Source: Hsuehochloa calcarea | Taxonomy: Eukaryota; Streptophyta; Magnoliopsida; Poales; Poaceae | Direction: 5' to 3' | Length of the DNA: 64,000 nucleotides | NCBI GenBank assembly: GCA_036346395.1 | Contig: CM070599.1 | Coordinates: 25,349,232 to 25,413,231, forward strand | In this document: positions 23,728 through 36,982 of the stretch, piece after piece | How positions within the stretch are numbered: the first letter of the stretch is position 1 | Layout of the letters: every line of letters starts with the position of its first letter | Position numbers and translations under genes: made by a program | Notes under the pieces: generated by a model | Seen by the model: only the letters and a program-made list of their open reading frames with translations | Told to the model about the DNA's origin: nothing | Databases searched by the model: none

Positions 23728-26319
23728 ACCGAGCATGTGACGTGTGCATAAAAGAAATGTAGAAAGGGTGAAGAAACAAGTCGTTGTATACATGTGGAAA
23801 AAACTGCACACCATTCTTAATTATTTACACGTCCCAGGTCTAAATCGGACAAACATCCCGCACGCTGGATTAATCACGCACACCCAATAACCCATTTGTA
23901 TTTTTATTACTTCCCTTATACAAAATAGTTAACCTATGGGTATTGCTCATGGGTATATTAGCCTTACATGTCGGTTATTTTTTTTTCCATCAACTAGCAA
24001 GCTGGCACTAATTTTTGCATAACATGGGCTTTATACTTCTTGGGCTTGGTAATCACAATAGGACCACCCATGGTTGAAAACCAGATAAACATGGCTAGTC
24101 GATATCCCAGCGTGCATTTTCACTAGCTAGTAGGCTCAACGATGTCCACTCATGTTTGCGTTACCTTGTCGTTCGCCAGTGTCCCCACAGTCACAAAAAA
24201 ATTGTTTTGGATATCGATATAATTCCTAAAATGTAATCTTGATAATTTATTTCTACTGTAATATATTTTAAACACATAATATAATTATAATATTATGCAA
24301 TTACTTTTCATGATAAATTTTTATATATCATTTCCATGCGTCCATTTTAAATATTTTAAAAGATATTGATCGCCAAAATTTATAATGTTTGACTGCACTT
24401 AACACAAAACAACTTTCTTTTTGACGGGATGAGTAGTACCCAGCGACTAGTTTGCATCCCATTAATGCAATTTGTTCCCACAAACAGAAATCCATTATGG
24501 CTCATTTTCTCATTTGTGATCCATGATTACTACAATTGTGCACTTAAAATCCCCCATTGATCTACCGGTGTGGCACCATGTCTTTATGATAACGACTCAA
24601 ATTCGATTTATTTGTATAGACTTTTTACAGTACGATTTTCCAGTATTTGAACATGGGGCCTGTGAGTTACGTGTAATCGACTACACTGGACAATTGTTCG
24701 CACCATTTTGGTGGCTACACCAGCCAGTGTTCTCTCGCTGATGACTAGACGCATTTTGGGTTTCTGGTGAAATCCTAGGTGGGAAGGGATAAGAGGATAT
24801 ATGGTGAAGAAGCTAGCATATATAATGGACAGGGAATGATAAAATCACTAGTATAGCAAACTTTGAGTGGTATTTTACAAACCATGCTAACTTCCTACCA
24901 TATTTGGAACGTAGATATCTCCCTAAAACTTTACAGACACGGTATAATTAAGACCTACAGAATCCTCATAAAATCCCCTTGTTCCAAACAAGTCCTTCAT
25001 GTGTATACATGGAATGATCCTATGCGTTAAAAATAGAAAAAGGACTTGGGATGAGATCTTCTTATTTGCCGAGTAGGAAGTTAGTACTGCACGGCACTGT
25101 ACGTAGTGGCCGCACCACTGTATTCGATCTGAGTCTGTGTAGGTACGCACTTTGACCGCTTAGTAGCATGTGGGCGGCCATAAACGTGGGTTAGTTAGTG
25201 TTAAAAAAACCCCAGACGCAATCCTCGCAGATATACGGCGTATCTGCCGGAGTGGTGCATTACGTCGGCGCCGTTTGGAATAGTGGGGCTGGGCTATGAT
25301 ATTTTATCGAGAAACCATTGAAAACTGAAAAGACACCACTCAGTTCTACGGCGGCGACGTTATCTCATCTGCGAGCATTTTTTTTTCTCTCTCTCTCTGA
25401 AATAAAACACGTGACGGAAAATTCGATCCCAACACTTTAGCAACAAAAAAAAACTGGATTAAAAATCCATATTATATTGTATGTATATATAGTTTGGGCC
25501 AAAAGTTGGTGATCTGGGTCCAGTTATAGACTTTGAGAAATAACGTCACTCATTGTTGGCCTCCTGAATCTTGATTGACCATTGTTGGCCCGAGAAAAGT
25601 TTGATGAGCCAGGGGATGGTCGCCGCATTATTATGATGGATAAACTGAGCTAGGCCGAACAGTAAAATATTGTAGGCCCAAGATCTTATTGGCAATCAGT
25701 GAGTGTCCCGAGAACTTTCTATAAAAAAAACGAATCAGTATCCCAAGAAATTAGCCATCCTAGGCTCCTAGTTACGCCCAACAATGCGACCGTCTGGGCC
25801 TTGTACACATGGAGGAGTCACGAGGTTATACTTTGAACACATCGACGAGTCACACCTGTATTAACATTAGATAGATGGAGTAGTAGCAGAGTATTTAGGA
25901 TATTTCTAACGATTTGTTACTATAGCTTCTTACTAGATTAGAGAAATTTTAGATATAATCACTCCAATAGTTTGCTACTAGAACTAATGGCTACACAATG
26001 AATTAATTGTTTCCCACCTCCTCTTCCTTTTTCTTTGGTTGAGTGCCTAGCTTGTTAGACATGCAAATATCAAGCACACAAGTGTCTAGCTTGATTTGAG
26101 TGCCTAGCTTGTTAATGTAACTTGTTATTTAAGAGGTACATCATAAATTAATTATTGCATAGCAGCCACCTGTCATCATCTCTCCTCTTTTCTTTTCCTC
26201 TCTCACTTCACTGCCCTCCTGTTCCTTTTTCTCGTGCCTAGCTTGCTCGGTATGCAAGTAGTAAGCATTTTCTCTTTTCCATTTCTCTTCCATCTCACCA
26301 AAAATATAATATAATATGG
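23728..26319. other. Intergenic, AT-rich, no gene recognised
   Basis: No frame with a recognisable domain. A short CT-repeat (25388-25399) and several A/T runs are the only structure. It ends at the target duplication of the next solo LTR. Confidence 0.5.
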
Positions 26320-26324
26320 TTTTA

Positions 26325-29300
26325 TGTATCATCCTGTTTTTCGGCCCGGCCCGTTTTTTTCCCCGCCCGAATCGGCTTCCGGCCCGGCCGGCCCACCTTC
26401 TTCTTCTTTCTTTTTCCCCGGCCCGCTCCATCCTTCCCGTTTTCTTCCGCTGAGCCTCCGCCCGTCTTCCCCTCTCGGCCGCATCGCCGTCCCCCCCACC
26501 CCTTTTTCCTCGGCCGCATCGCCCAGCTCCTCCCGATCTCCATCTTCCCCGCCGACCCGGCCTCGCCACTTCCCCTCGGCCTTCCCTCGCTCGGCCCAGC
26601 TCCACCCGGCTTCTTCCCTGGGGCCCCTCCACTCCGTCGCTGCGCACCTCGAGCCCGGGCTCCTCTGCCGCGCCGCTCGCTGACGCCGCCAGAGCCTCGC
26701 GCCACCTCTCGCGCCGCGAATCCCACGGCCGCCCTGCGCCGCCTCGGTCCGTCGTCGCCCATGCATTTGGCGGCTCCGCACGCGACTCCGCCCGATCCGA
26801 GCCTTGCCGCTCCCCTGCCGGCGCCTCGGCGGCGGCCCGCTCCGCCCGCCCATGACCCCTCTGCGCGCCGCCGCTGTGACCCTCTCCACCACCTCCACCG
26901 GCTTTAAGTAGCCCGCCTCTCTGTCTCCTTGCCTCGCTCTCCTGTGGTAAGCACTCCACCAACCCGGTTTCGACCATTCTTCATCTCCTTCGGTAGAAGA
27001 CCCTTCCGCCGCCATCCACCCGTCGCCGCCTCGGTCCAGCCACTGACGCCAGGAGCACCTCCGCGGCGCCGTCCCCGTGCCGCCCCCAACAGCCGGCTGC
27101 AGCACCCCGCCGCCCCAAGGAGCGATGCCACCATACGTCTTTCCCGCGCCGCCCGTGGCTCCATCGCCGGCCACTTCTGGTGCTCCACCGCCCCACCAAG
27201 AGTCTTGTGAGCACCCTCCTCCAAAGATTCCATTTTGCTGTCCCCTCCATCCCTCTGACCATCGTTCAACCATCACCCAAGTCTCCCCCCCTTGCCCTGC
27301 CCTCTCGGCCGACTGCTCCCTTGAGGATCCATTTAGACAACGGCAGTGATGGTGTTGGATGCCAACTGATTGCTACCACGTCTTGATTTCCCCCTATTGA
27401 GTAAACTGGTTTGATGATTGTGTTGATTATAGCTCTCCCAGATCAGTATTATTATCTGTGATTAATGATCTCCAATGTTCAATATCAGTGGCATTGTCAA
27501 GATTGATTAACAGTGATGTGGTTGTGATCGTTGTCTTTAGTTGTTGTTGCACCCAATCTGTGATGCTGGGCAGTGGTAGCAATTTTTGTATCTGGCATTG
27601 AAAGTTCCTGTGATAATCTGGCAATTTGAATTGGCAATGTTTGATAGCAATTTGATTATCGATATTGTTGTCAATAACGTATGTTTTGCATTCGAAATAT
27701 GTGTGTAATCCGGCGATTGATTGAACTCTGTTACTGGTTGCTCTGAAAATTGAAGATTGTGTTATGTCTTTTGGACCCTGTTTAGTAATCGTGCATTTGT
27801 GAATTGTTGCATTAGGTCAATAGTCTGTATGGCTTGCAATTGGAAAGTCTGTGATCAACCGATAGCTGAGTTTGTGTTAACCTGTCAATTGAGTTTTCGT
27901 GTTGTAGAAATTGCAGTCGATTGTTATTCATTTATTACAATTGTCAACGTTTGATTCGTAGTTTTTCCCCAGACCATAGCAGTAGCAATGAGGTTGCAAT
28001 CGATCCGACAATTGAGAATTGATGCAATGAGGATAGTAGGATGTTTTGCTGAGAATAAATTGATTATTGATTAATTGTCTATGATTACTGATCATCAGTA
28101 TAAGAGTTTTGGCAGTAAATTGAATTGTTGGTTGTGATCCTGATTGTTAGGGATAGCTTTAATCTTCAGTAGCAGTATTGTCTATTGAATTTGTTAATCA
28201 ACTGTTAGCTGTTGGTTAGTGTTTCGTCAGTAGGTCATGATTGTTGGAAGTAATGGTATTTGGTGAAAGCTGGAAGTATTGATTTGATTGCTTTATCAAT
28301 CCGTATTGTTTGGCAATGATTTGTGATTATGGCATCGATTATTTGGCGATAGAATCCGCGTCTTTATTTGGTAGTAGGTTGTAGTAGTAGGTTGAGTAGC
28401 TAGCAATTGAATCGTTGAGTATTATTTTGGTAGCTGATATTGGTATTGAATTGCCATTGGATTGTGTGTCGATCGGGTATCCTAGATTTGGTATAGAACC
28501 AGTAGTTAAGTTGCCTTGTCGCCTGAAGAAGGATAGTTTTGCAGTAGAGCATTCCGGCAAAAGCTCATTTGACCTTACCCTCCTTTGAATCCTCCCTCCG
28601 GGCAGACATTATCTGCCATTCCTCCTTTCGCCCAACTGGTCGTTTGACTCTGTCAAACATTCCAGTGTCGCTCAAACCCTTCTCTCAAGCCCGTCCTCCG
28701 CAATCCTTCTGAGGCTCTTGTGTTTTATTTGGTCTTTTGGATTCTTTGCATTTATTTGGTTTTCAATTGTTATTGCGTAATTAGAAATCGAAGCCCAGAA
28801 GAATCGACGGCTCAAGCAGATCCAAGATTCAAGCAAGGACGCCTACCAAGAATTCGAACCTCTGTCTAATCAGGCTTTGAGTAAGATCAAAGCCACGGTA
28901 AAAATAGCCTAGGCGAGTCAACACTTTGATCATATTGATCCTACATTATATGCAAATTATGTTTTTTTAAAATATCAAACTACATACTTTAATTTCTATA
29001 CAAATGTATGTTAAACACCCTAAGGTAGTTAAATGCCTATTTGATGATTAAATAATTATTATACCTTTCTCTTGATAATTGAACTCCCAAAAACCCTTGT
29101 CACCCTAGTAAATATGTGGTAACTTACTAGTTATAGGTCGTACTTAAACGCTATGCTAGACTTGTTTAAGTACCGGGGTACTTCTACCCCCAAATCATCA
29201 TCCTTTATATCATAACAATCGTTTTGGGCAGTCATTGGGGAGAATGACTGAATTGGTTAGATAATTTGTTTTATACCTCTCTAAAACTCTAAAAGTTTGC

Positions 29301-30700
29301 TAATACCCATCTGGGCGGATGGTAAGCTGGAGGGTAAATGGTTGGGTGCTAATGTAGCCCAGGATATTTTTGTGGATGGTATGTGGTAAGAACCGCCCAA
29401 ATGATCTTAAGGACTTAATCCTGTGATGACCTCCTATTGTAAAACAGTACAACCACAAGTCTATAATGGTGTCGACTGGCTGACTAATTTGTATCCACCA
29501 TTGTGAGTTGCACCACTGGAGTGACCCACGAGTCGTGTCGCTGGCTTAAGCCGTCGTGGACACGGGTCGTGAGTTGGCCAAGCCGCCATGTGGCGCAAGA
29601 GGGGGTTTGGGGGCATGGTTGACGCAGAGGGAGAGCGTAACCACTCTCAAATGAAACCTTAGCGGGTGCAATGAACAATGAGGGATGCCTTGTAAAGGCC
29701 TTGTGATAATCTCCCCTTGATTCACATGTCTACGGAAACGTGTGTACATATCAAGCTGATTATCTCTTGTGGGTAAAGATGTACAATCTCTGCAGAGAAT
29801 AAAAACTGTTCGAACAGCCGTGCCCACGGTCAAGGGTGGGCATAGGAACTTACAAGATATAGTTCTATTTCAAAAACTTTTGTGGATGGGTTGAAAATGT
29901 GCGGGGCTCACCTAGTCCTTGATTTGGATTTTTCTTGGGTATTCTTACCCAGCATTGGTAATAGGTGGGTATGATCACCAACAAAAATATAAGCATGAAG
30001 GTGGAGGTAGCCTCTGCTTTTATTAATTATTGCACAATTAATCTCTTTAAAAATGAAATTTGGTTAAAATGCTAGGTGATAGGATCTTCTAATATCTGTA
30101 TTTATAATTGCTGCTTTACGTAAATAAAAGAACCCGAGCCATCCTTGTTACACCTTGCATGCATATTATTGCATCTGTTGTGTTGGCTCGCGAGCACGGT
30201 AGTTGTGCTCATCCTCGCTCTTTCCCTAAACCCTCAGAAACCGGAACCCTGGAGCTTTCAACTGCAACGAGGATCCAGAAGTCTGAAGACCCAGGAATCG
30301 TTGAAGCGTAGTTTAGTCCTTAGCTATTCTAATCTCACCCCAGTCTAGCTGACTCCGTCGGTTCTTGTGTACCTTCTATATTGTCCGAAGTTTCGGATAA
30401 TATCGAGTGTACACGGGTTCCCCAGTCACTTGCCTGCGGTAAGATGTGCCATCACCCCTTTGCTTCCATTGTTGCTTCCGCTATCTTTTGCAATGTATTC
30501 ATTTGGCATGTTTGGCCTTTATTGTAAAAATTGGCCCGAAGCGGTCTATATAAACTCTGATGTGTAAATTAATGAATGAAATGATTTTACACCATGTATG
30601 GTTTAATTCAGCATTGTGTCTGTGAAGTGCTATCTACTGATCCAGGGAATAGCACAGTGGTTTCACAAAGGATTTGGGTTTACGAAATCCGGATCCGACA
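26325..30700. mobile_element. Long solo LTR (4.4 kb), family E, with TTTTA target duplication
   Basis: The element begins TGTATCATCC and ends GGATCCGACA, and is flanked by TTTTA at 26320-26324 and 30701-30705. Its length is 4376 bp. The first kilobase (26340-27350) is very GC-rich and gives overlapping frames up to 315 codons on both strands, all low-complexity and without domains. The 3' two kilobases recur at 1-1658 and, inverted, at 8485-9600. No gag or pol and no second LTR are attached. LTRs of this length occur in some plant Ty3/gypsy lineages; strand of transcription is undetermined. Confidence 0.85.
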
Positions 30701-30705
30701 TTTTA

Positions 30706-31920
30706 GTAACAAGCAAAAATGATTATTGGGAGTATCCTTAGTAACACTAGCACTGCAACTAATTAGTGAGAAAAAGATCAAAGTGGTGAGGGATCGTGGC
30801 TCTCACAAAATAAATATATTTATATTCGGCCTACCTCAACAACTGTAAGAGATTTGTGTGCTCCTTACGTGACAGGACCGCTGCAACGGCATGCACTTTT
30901 GAGCTTATGTTACGGAATGGAGCCCTGGATCCTGCTTGTCGGTAGCTTGTTTCATTTCTAAGGTTTCCTGCGGCTGGAGCTGGACAATTCTGAGAACCAA
31001 TAAAGCATGCTGCACTTGCTAGTCAATTTCACCACAAAGTCTTTCTTGTGAGCTGTGACCCGCATCACCAAACGGTAGACGCCGTCGCAAGTTGCCACGG
31101 GGAGGGAAGGGGATGCGAATTGAACTGCAAAGTCGTCATAGCTAGGGATGTCAATTGGACGCTACAGGTACGAGTGGAGCTCCCCCATACTTATGGATGT
31201 CAGGAATTTCTTGCCTGTGACTGCGCTCGTCGACCGGGATGGGCAGACTTCGTCACCCATGTCCGTCACCCGCAGGTGCCGGTCGCCCATAAGCATGCCC
31301 GTGTGCCCGCCAACCAGCATCTCAACAACAACACAAGAAGATGGGGAGATTAATACATACATGACCAACGGCGACATCCTCTTCCGTGACGGCCTCACCC
31401 GACGGCGATGGCGACTTCTACTAGAACGGCTAGGTGTAGGCGTCTAATAGGGCAACATCCTCCTCTCTCTAGATCCCGCGACACCAACTTTTAGTTCCTG
31501 GCGGCGACACCCTCTTCTAGATCTGAATTCCAGATCTAGTCGCGCCCTCTTCTAGCTCCTGCTGGCTGCCTCCTCCCATAGATCTCGGCGAAGAGGACCT
31601 CGGTCGGTGGGGGAGGCCGGAGGAGGTGTCGAGCTAGTAGGGGAGGCAGGAGGGAGGCCTGCTGTGGTACTGCCGGGCGAGAAGAGGGGTGAGGGGAGGA
31701 TGGAGCCTCTGCGTCTGTGGGCTTGCGGTGGCCGAAGAATTTGGAGAATGGAGGAGAGTAGGTGGGTGGGTGCCCGCCTGGTGGGTGAGGTCGTCGGTAG
31801 CAGCAAGAGAGAGGAGTGGATGTAGGAGAGACCAAGAGATGCGGGAGGGGAGGTGAGTGGTCGTTGGTGTTGGACTATTGGTCAAGTGGATGTTGTTTAG
31901 TGTCCACTGTGGGGACCACC
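30706..31920. other. Intergenic, no gene recognised
   Basis: AT-rich to 30900, then GC-richer (31040-31860). Short frames at 31048-31447 and 31536-31885 overlap on both strands and carry no known domain. It ends where the gypsy LTR of element D starts. Confidence 0.45.
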
Positions 31921-32954
31921 TGTCGAGGATTTAATAATTCTCAATTAATTAAGTTATTTATCTATAACATTTATAGACAATAATGTATTTTATATAACCT
32001 TCAAATGTACCCTTAATATTAACAATGAGGGACATCATACACACCTAGTGGTCGTAAGCTATTTTAAGTCCACCCTATATGGTCGTAAGTTCTCCCATGA
32101 CTACCTATTGATTGTAAGTCCTACTACAATCAACCTATATGATCGTAGGTCCTACTACGGTTACTTCATGGTCGTAAATCTTACTACGACTAGGTCATCT
32201 ACGACCACCCTATGGTCGATAAAGCATACAAACATGTGGACTCAATCGACTAGAGATATTTGTGTGTTGTGCTTAATACACGCAATAGTTTGTATGTGTC
32301 GTTAACTGCATGTATTAAAATTTTGTATCTGACATAACCCCAAGGCAACGTGGGGATGCGTATATGACAATAACTACCTTTAAACGTGCGCATTGCATCA
32401 AACGACAGTGTACCTCTTGACGTAAACAACTGACAACCCTTCATGCGCTATATAAGGAGTAAAGTCGGTGGACAGAGGAAGGGGCAGATGAGAAGCGAGA
32501 GACAAAAAGATTAAGCCCAAACTTTAGTGACTTCTTCTTGTTGTAAACACAATCAATACCGTAAACACATGAGTAAGGTTATTATTCTCCCAAGAGAATG
32601 TCTGAGCCTGTATAAAATTTCTGTGTGGTTTCTTTCTAGGAGAGCCCCAGCATTCATTCATAAGATCGATACTAAACCATCGACAAATGGCGCTGTCAGT
32701 GGGGAGCTTCTGATTTCTCATTTCTTTTTGACAAATTGTCTTTATTTTTCACCTCTAATGCTTCCAGGGTAGGAAAGTGAAACGAGAAGAATTGGTTCGA
32801 TTTGGCAGACTACGCATAACTTGACATGATGTCTGCTACGAGTATGAGCACAACACCATTTCGTCCGATTGCAACTCCATTTCCAAAAATCTTTCACTAG
32901 ACCTAGAAAACCATGCCACAAACAAGATTGATGAAGGAGTTCTCCCCCACGATA
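31921..32954 (+). mobile_element. Element D: 5' LTR and leader of a gypsy-type retrotransposon, interrupted by element A
   Basis: The proposed LTR is 31921-32685, starting TGTCGA and ending TCGACA, with a TATA box at 32449-32455 ('gctatataagg'). Two bases after it is TGGCGCTGTCAGTGGGGA (32688-32705), a primer-binding site of the TGGCGC type used by several plant gypsy lineages. A possible gag start (M-S-A-T-S-M-S-T-T-P-F) follows at 32831. Element A then enters at 32955 with CGATA duplicated. The sequence continues after 59352, but no gypsy coding domain or 3' LTR was recognised there, so D is truncated. Confidence 0.65.
32688..32705 (+). promoter_or_regulatory. Primer-binding site of element D
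   Basis: TGGCGCTGTCAGTGGGGA directly follows the TCGACA end of the LTR. The TGGCGC start is typical of plant gypsy elements; the priming tRNA is not assigned. Confidence 0.55.
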
Positions 32955-34591
32955 TGTTGGTGATATGCCCTAGAGGCAATCATAGATATGATTGTATGAC
33001 ACATATGTTTATGATTTATTGAATAAGTGTTATTCCGTTCCTTGAATGAATCATCTGTTATAAAGATTAACAAGTATGTGACTTTTTGGTGAATCTCTTT
33101 TAACCTATATGATGTCGTTCTAAATGTATCACTGGTCGGAATACCAGTGATTCTATCGACTAGCACATGTATTGATTGATGATCATATTTCACCGGTCAT
33201 GGATATAGGGATATCAAATCAATAATGTGAACACATGTTAGAGAACATGGTGTTAGATTGACCCACCTTGAGACACTGCTGAGATTGTTATGATTTCATG
33301 TGTCATCAGTTGGTATCAAGCAATGATGATGCATAATCCTTAGACCTGAGATCAACATGGTTTCCTATATGTGTAATAGTATACTTTGAGGTTGCCAAAG
33401 GCTACTCCGTAACTAGGTAGTCATAAAGGTAGCTCTCGTGTATGCTATGAAGCATACGGAGGAATGTGACTGGTCGGATATGAGATTTTCCACTCCTAAC
33501 ATAATAGAAGAGATGTCTCTAGGCCCCTCGTTGTGGTCAGATAAAGCAAGTGCATGACCATACCACTGGTGGTCGAAGAGTTTGACCACATGAAGTTTTC
33601 TGACAGTCGATCGAGAAAGTATTAAACAGCCTATGGATGACATAATATCTCACCTCGAGTCCAACCAGATATCGTAAGGCAAAGGGAGAATACACGAGCT
33701 GGTCGTTCAGTTTGATCAGATACGGACTAGTCGTATGGAGATACGAGCTGGTCGTAGGTTAGTCGAACATGATCACTAAGTGGTCGAAACATGTTGGATT
33801 TTGAATTGATGATAAATGACTCATATAATCATTTTATTCTACCGAGCTCGAGCGATAGAGTTACAAACTGGTCGAGACTAAATATGACCTGATAGTAGGC
33901 TGGTTGAAACCTGGTCGTAAGGAGTTACAAACTGGCCGAGACCAAATAGGACCTGGTCGTAGATCATATTGCATTAAGGTTCGTCTGATATAATTTGTGT
34001 GTATTCAAGAATCGTTATGTCCTGCTAGGTACCACTAACGACTCGTGGTCGGAAAAAGTTTTCGAGTCATAACTGAACTACACATGAACCTACAGGGTCA
34101 CACACTTAACGGGTTAGAACAAACCAGTACGGATATGATTCATTAAACGTGTTCGGATAGGAACCGTCACAAGCACTATATAAGGAGATGCTTGAGACTA
34201 TTGGGAAGAGGGAAGTGGCGACGAGGATACGTGATTGCTCCACCAAACCATAGCCGCCATCTTCTTGAGAGAGTCTTCCCGTCCGACTTAGTGCTAGCAC
34301 ACCGGCGTACGGCGTTCCGGCCTTGGACGTGTGGAGAGACAATCGGCGACGACTACGCTAGATGATCAACTGCGAGGACGATCAACTGCGTTGGACGATA
34401 GACTACGTCGGACAATCGACTACGACCACTACATTAACGCACTCTTCGTTGGACCAGACTGCTCCAACTCTTCTTTCGCTACATTGCACGTCTGATGTTA
34501 GAGATCTATTATCTCTTGCTTGCATGACATCCTGTATTACATGGTAGAATTTTTGAATTGTTAGCTAGCGTAACCTACCCGTATCCCAACA
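32955..34591 (+). mobile_element. Element A 5' LTR
   Basis: It is 1637 bp with TGTTGG...CCAACA termini. It contains TCGTAT-N4-ATACGA hairpin units at 33715-33975, a TATA box at 34177-34183, and near its end three ~20-bp repeats of 'gacgatcaactgcg' type (34360-34425). The 3' LTR has one unit fewer of the latter. Confidence 0.92.
34177..34183 (+). promoter_or_regulatory. TATA box of element A 5' LTR
   Basis: TATATAA in 'gcactatataaggagatg'. The matching position in the 3' LTR is TATTTAA (58909-58915), so that copy is weakened. Confidence 0.65.
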
Positions 34592-34607
34592 GTAGTATCA
34601 GAGCCAT
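34592..34607 (+). promoter_or_regulatory. Primer-binding site of element A (initiator tRNA-Met type)
   Basis: GTAGTATCAGAGCCAT directly follows the LTR end. It differs by one base from the TGGTATCAGAGC consensus complementary to the 3' end of plant initiator methionine tRNA. Confidence 0.8.
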
Positions 34608-34756
34608 CCTGCATAGTTTTTGATCTAGATCGGTCGTATATACTGGATATGTGGTAGTAGTAGATTGGATCTATTACTAGTTTGGTCTGGTAACCTAGAT
34701 CGGTCCGTATGGATGGAACGATCTAGACACTGGTCGATAAGATCGATCGGGTTTCG

Positions 34757-34972
34757 ATGGTAGTAGATGGGTTTGAGAAGAGGTATAAGTTGAGAGCACT
34801 AGATGATTTACTCGACTTGTTTACGACGGCCTTGCATGATACTCCTACCGGTTGGAATTCTGTCATCGAGTATGTCGCAATACGTGGTTGTATCAAGGTA
34901 ATAATCAGATTGGTTCAGAATAGGGTTAATATGATTAATCCGATGATTTTCGAGGCTTGGTTACGTGAATAA
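34757..34972 (+). other. Small open frame in the element A leader
   Basis: 71 codons, M-V-V-D-G-F-E-K-R-Y ... I-F-E-A-W-L-R-E, between the primer-binding site and gag. I recognise no domain. It has a charged N-terminus and a hydrophobic middle (V-I-I-R-L-V). It may be a captured fragment or chance. Confidence 0.3.
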
Positions 34973-35931
34973 GATTCATATACCAGAAAAAGTTTCCGAG
35001 AGTGTTGTCCCTTCGAACCCTATCAGCTAACTGGCTAGTGAGACCGCTGTGGTCGTAGCTGCGTTATATGGCATTATGTGTCATGTCGCCCAATATAATT
35101 GGATTCTATGCATAACTTGTTTTTGTAGGGATTAATATGAATAGTATAGCTCATTGTGTATGTGATGCATGTATGGTTTTTTCATGGCCTGCGTGTCATG
35201 CTGTGAGATAGCCATCGAGCTACATTTTATTGTATAACAATCTGCGTATCGACGTGTGATGCTTGATATTATCTTCTGTAATTCATTACCAACTCTTAGG
35301 AGTAATTGCTTAGTAAATGAATGCGGCCAGAGACTTCAAGCATGGTGGTCGGAGTACAGGAAACATGGTGATAGTGATCGTCATGATAAGGGTTATACTA
35401 TTTCACAGTTTAATATGATCATCTGTTAATGTTTATTCATGTCTTGCTATTTGATCATGTTTTATCATTAGATGTTTTAGCATGATAGAATAGTATCCCT
35501 CAAGAAAAATTAAATTAATTTGACGTCTTTCCAATTGATGCGACTATCATGATTTTGATTGTTAATTGGTTGGTCTACCATAGTAGGGTGCCATTAACTA
35601 TCTTAATAAGACGGGGTGGGTGTCGGACACCAACATGCATATTATTGATTTAACTTAACAAGGCTATCAAAGCAGTTTTGGGCCTTGGGGAATGGTATTG
35701 TTGGTTGCTAGAGCCTAGAGATGCCGCCAAACAGACAAGAGTCATATGTGATATGATTGGCAAGAGGCTGCCTACCTAAAATCACTAGGTTTCTAGCAGT
35801 GATGACATAGCTCACTAGGACTTAATGATTTTTTGGATCTTGAACTCACTATATGATGTTTGAGGGAAGCATGATTTAGAACATATAGTGCGAGTATCTT
35901 TTATTGACTGTTGATGGTCAAATTCGATGAG

Positions 35932-36075
35932 ATATGGACTGGTCGTATATTGATACGACCAGATCCAGACTAATCGTATGGTGATACGACCAGGTCCAGA
36001 CTAGTCGTATGGTAATACGATCAGATCCATACTAGTCGTATGGAGATACAAGCTAGTCGTAGACTAATCGAACAC
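35932..36075 (+). repeat. Hairpin-repeat cassette (i) in element A, before gag
   Basis: About four units of ~31 bp with the core 'actagtcgtatggtgatacg'. The first contains a perfect 10-bp stem, CTGGTCGTAT-ATTG-ATACGACCAG (35939-35962). The cassette closes with 'gatacaagctagtcgtagac' and '...catcaac'. The same cassette reappears at 37733-37875. The units resemble the repeats inside the element A LTR. Confidence 0.9.
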
Positions 36076-36154
36076 GACCATCAACATAAGTGTATAATAG
36101 AAGATCTTACATAAACATATTGCTGAATCTTTGTATATATTTCTGTTGTAGATC

Positions 36155-36975
36155 ATGGCGCCTACTACTTCTTCTGCACCTACCTTTAATTTGCTATCTG
36201 TTCTTGAGAAAGAAAAGCTGGATGGAACCAACTTTATTGGATGGTTTCGTAATCTGATAATTGTTCTCAAACAAGAAAAGAAGGAATATGTTCGAGAGGG
36301 TCCCTATCCCGAGGAACTGAATGCTGATGCTACTCGAACTAAAAAGAATGCTTATGAGAAGCATTGCAATGACGCAGTCGATGTGCACTGCCTAATTCTT
36401 GCGACCATGAACTCTGAGCTTCAGAAGCAATACGAGACCATAGACGCTTACAATATGATTGTAGGTCTGAAAGGTATGTTTTATGATCAAGCAAGGGCAG
36501 AGAGTTTTAATACCTCTAAGACATTGTTTTCTTGTAGGCTGTCAGAGGAAACCGTAAGTCCTCATGTGATCAAGATGATTAGTCACAGTGAGAACTTAGA
36601 AAAACTTGGTTTGCCCCTTAGCCAAGAGTTGCCTACTGATGTGATTCTCCAATCGCTCCCTGCGAGCTTTGAGCCTGTCATATTGAATTTTTATATGAAT
36701 GGCATGGAGAAGTCAATGACCGAGTTGCATGACATGCTTAAGGGTGCTGAGGAGAGCATCAAGAAAAGTTCCAATCATGTGATGATGGTTCAAAAGACTA
36801 CCAGCTTCAAGAAGAAGGGTAAGTCAGGAAAGGGAAAGGGCAAAGGAAAGACTCGAGATGAGATTGAGAGTTTCAAGGCTAAGCTTAAGAAGCTCTAGCT
36901 AGGTCCTAAGCCTAAATTAGAATGTTACCATTGTCATAAGACTAGCCATTAGAAGAGAAACTACAAGAAGTACTT
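36155..36975 (+). pseudogene. Element A copia gag with broken zinc knuckle
   Basis: 247 open codons from ATG 36155 to a TAG at 36896-36898. The N-terminal half has L-D-G-T-N-F-I-G-W, the copia gag (UBN2-type) start, followed by helical sequence and a lysine-rich K-K-K-G-K-S-G-K-G basic tail near residues 215-232. After the stop the same region encodes C-Y-H-C-H-K-T-S-H, then TAG where a tryptophan codon is expected, then K-R-N. The CCHC nucleic-acid-binding knuckle is therefore cut and lacks its last cysteine in this frame. Gag packages element RNA into cytoplasmic particles. Confidence 0.9.
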
Positions 36976-36982
36976 AGCAGAG

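Noticed and set aside
26141..27276. Open frames of 278 and 315 codons on the minus strand
   Set aside because: They overlap in several frames on both strands, are low-complexity Arg/Gly/Ala/Glu-rich, and lie in the GC-rich part of a solo LTR; no domain.
32513..32720. Short frames near 32.5-32.7 kb as genes
   Set aside because: They cover the LTR end and primer-binding site of element D.
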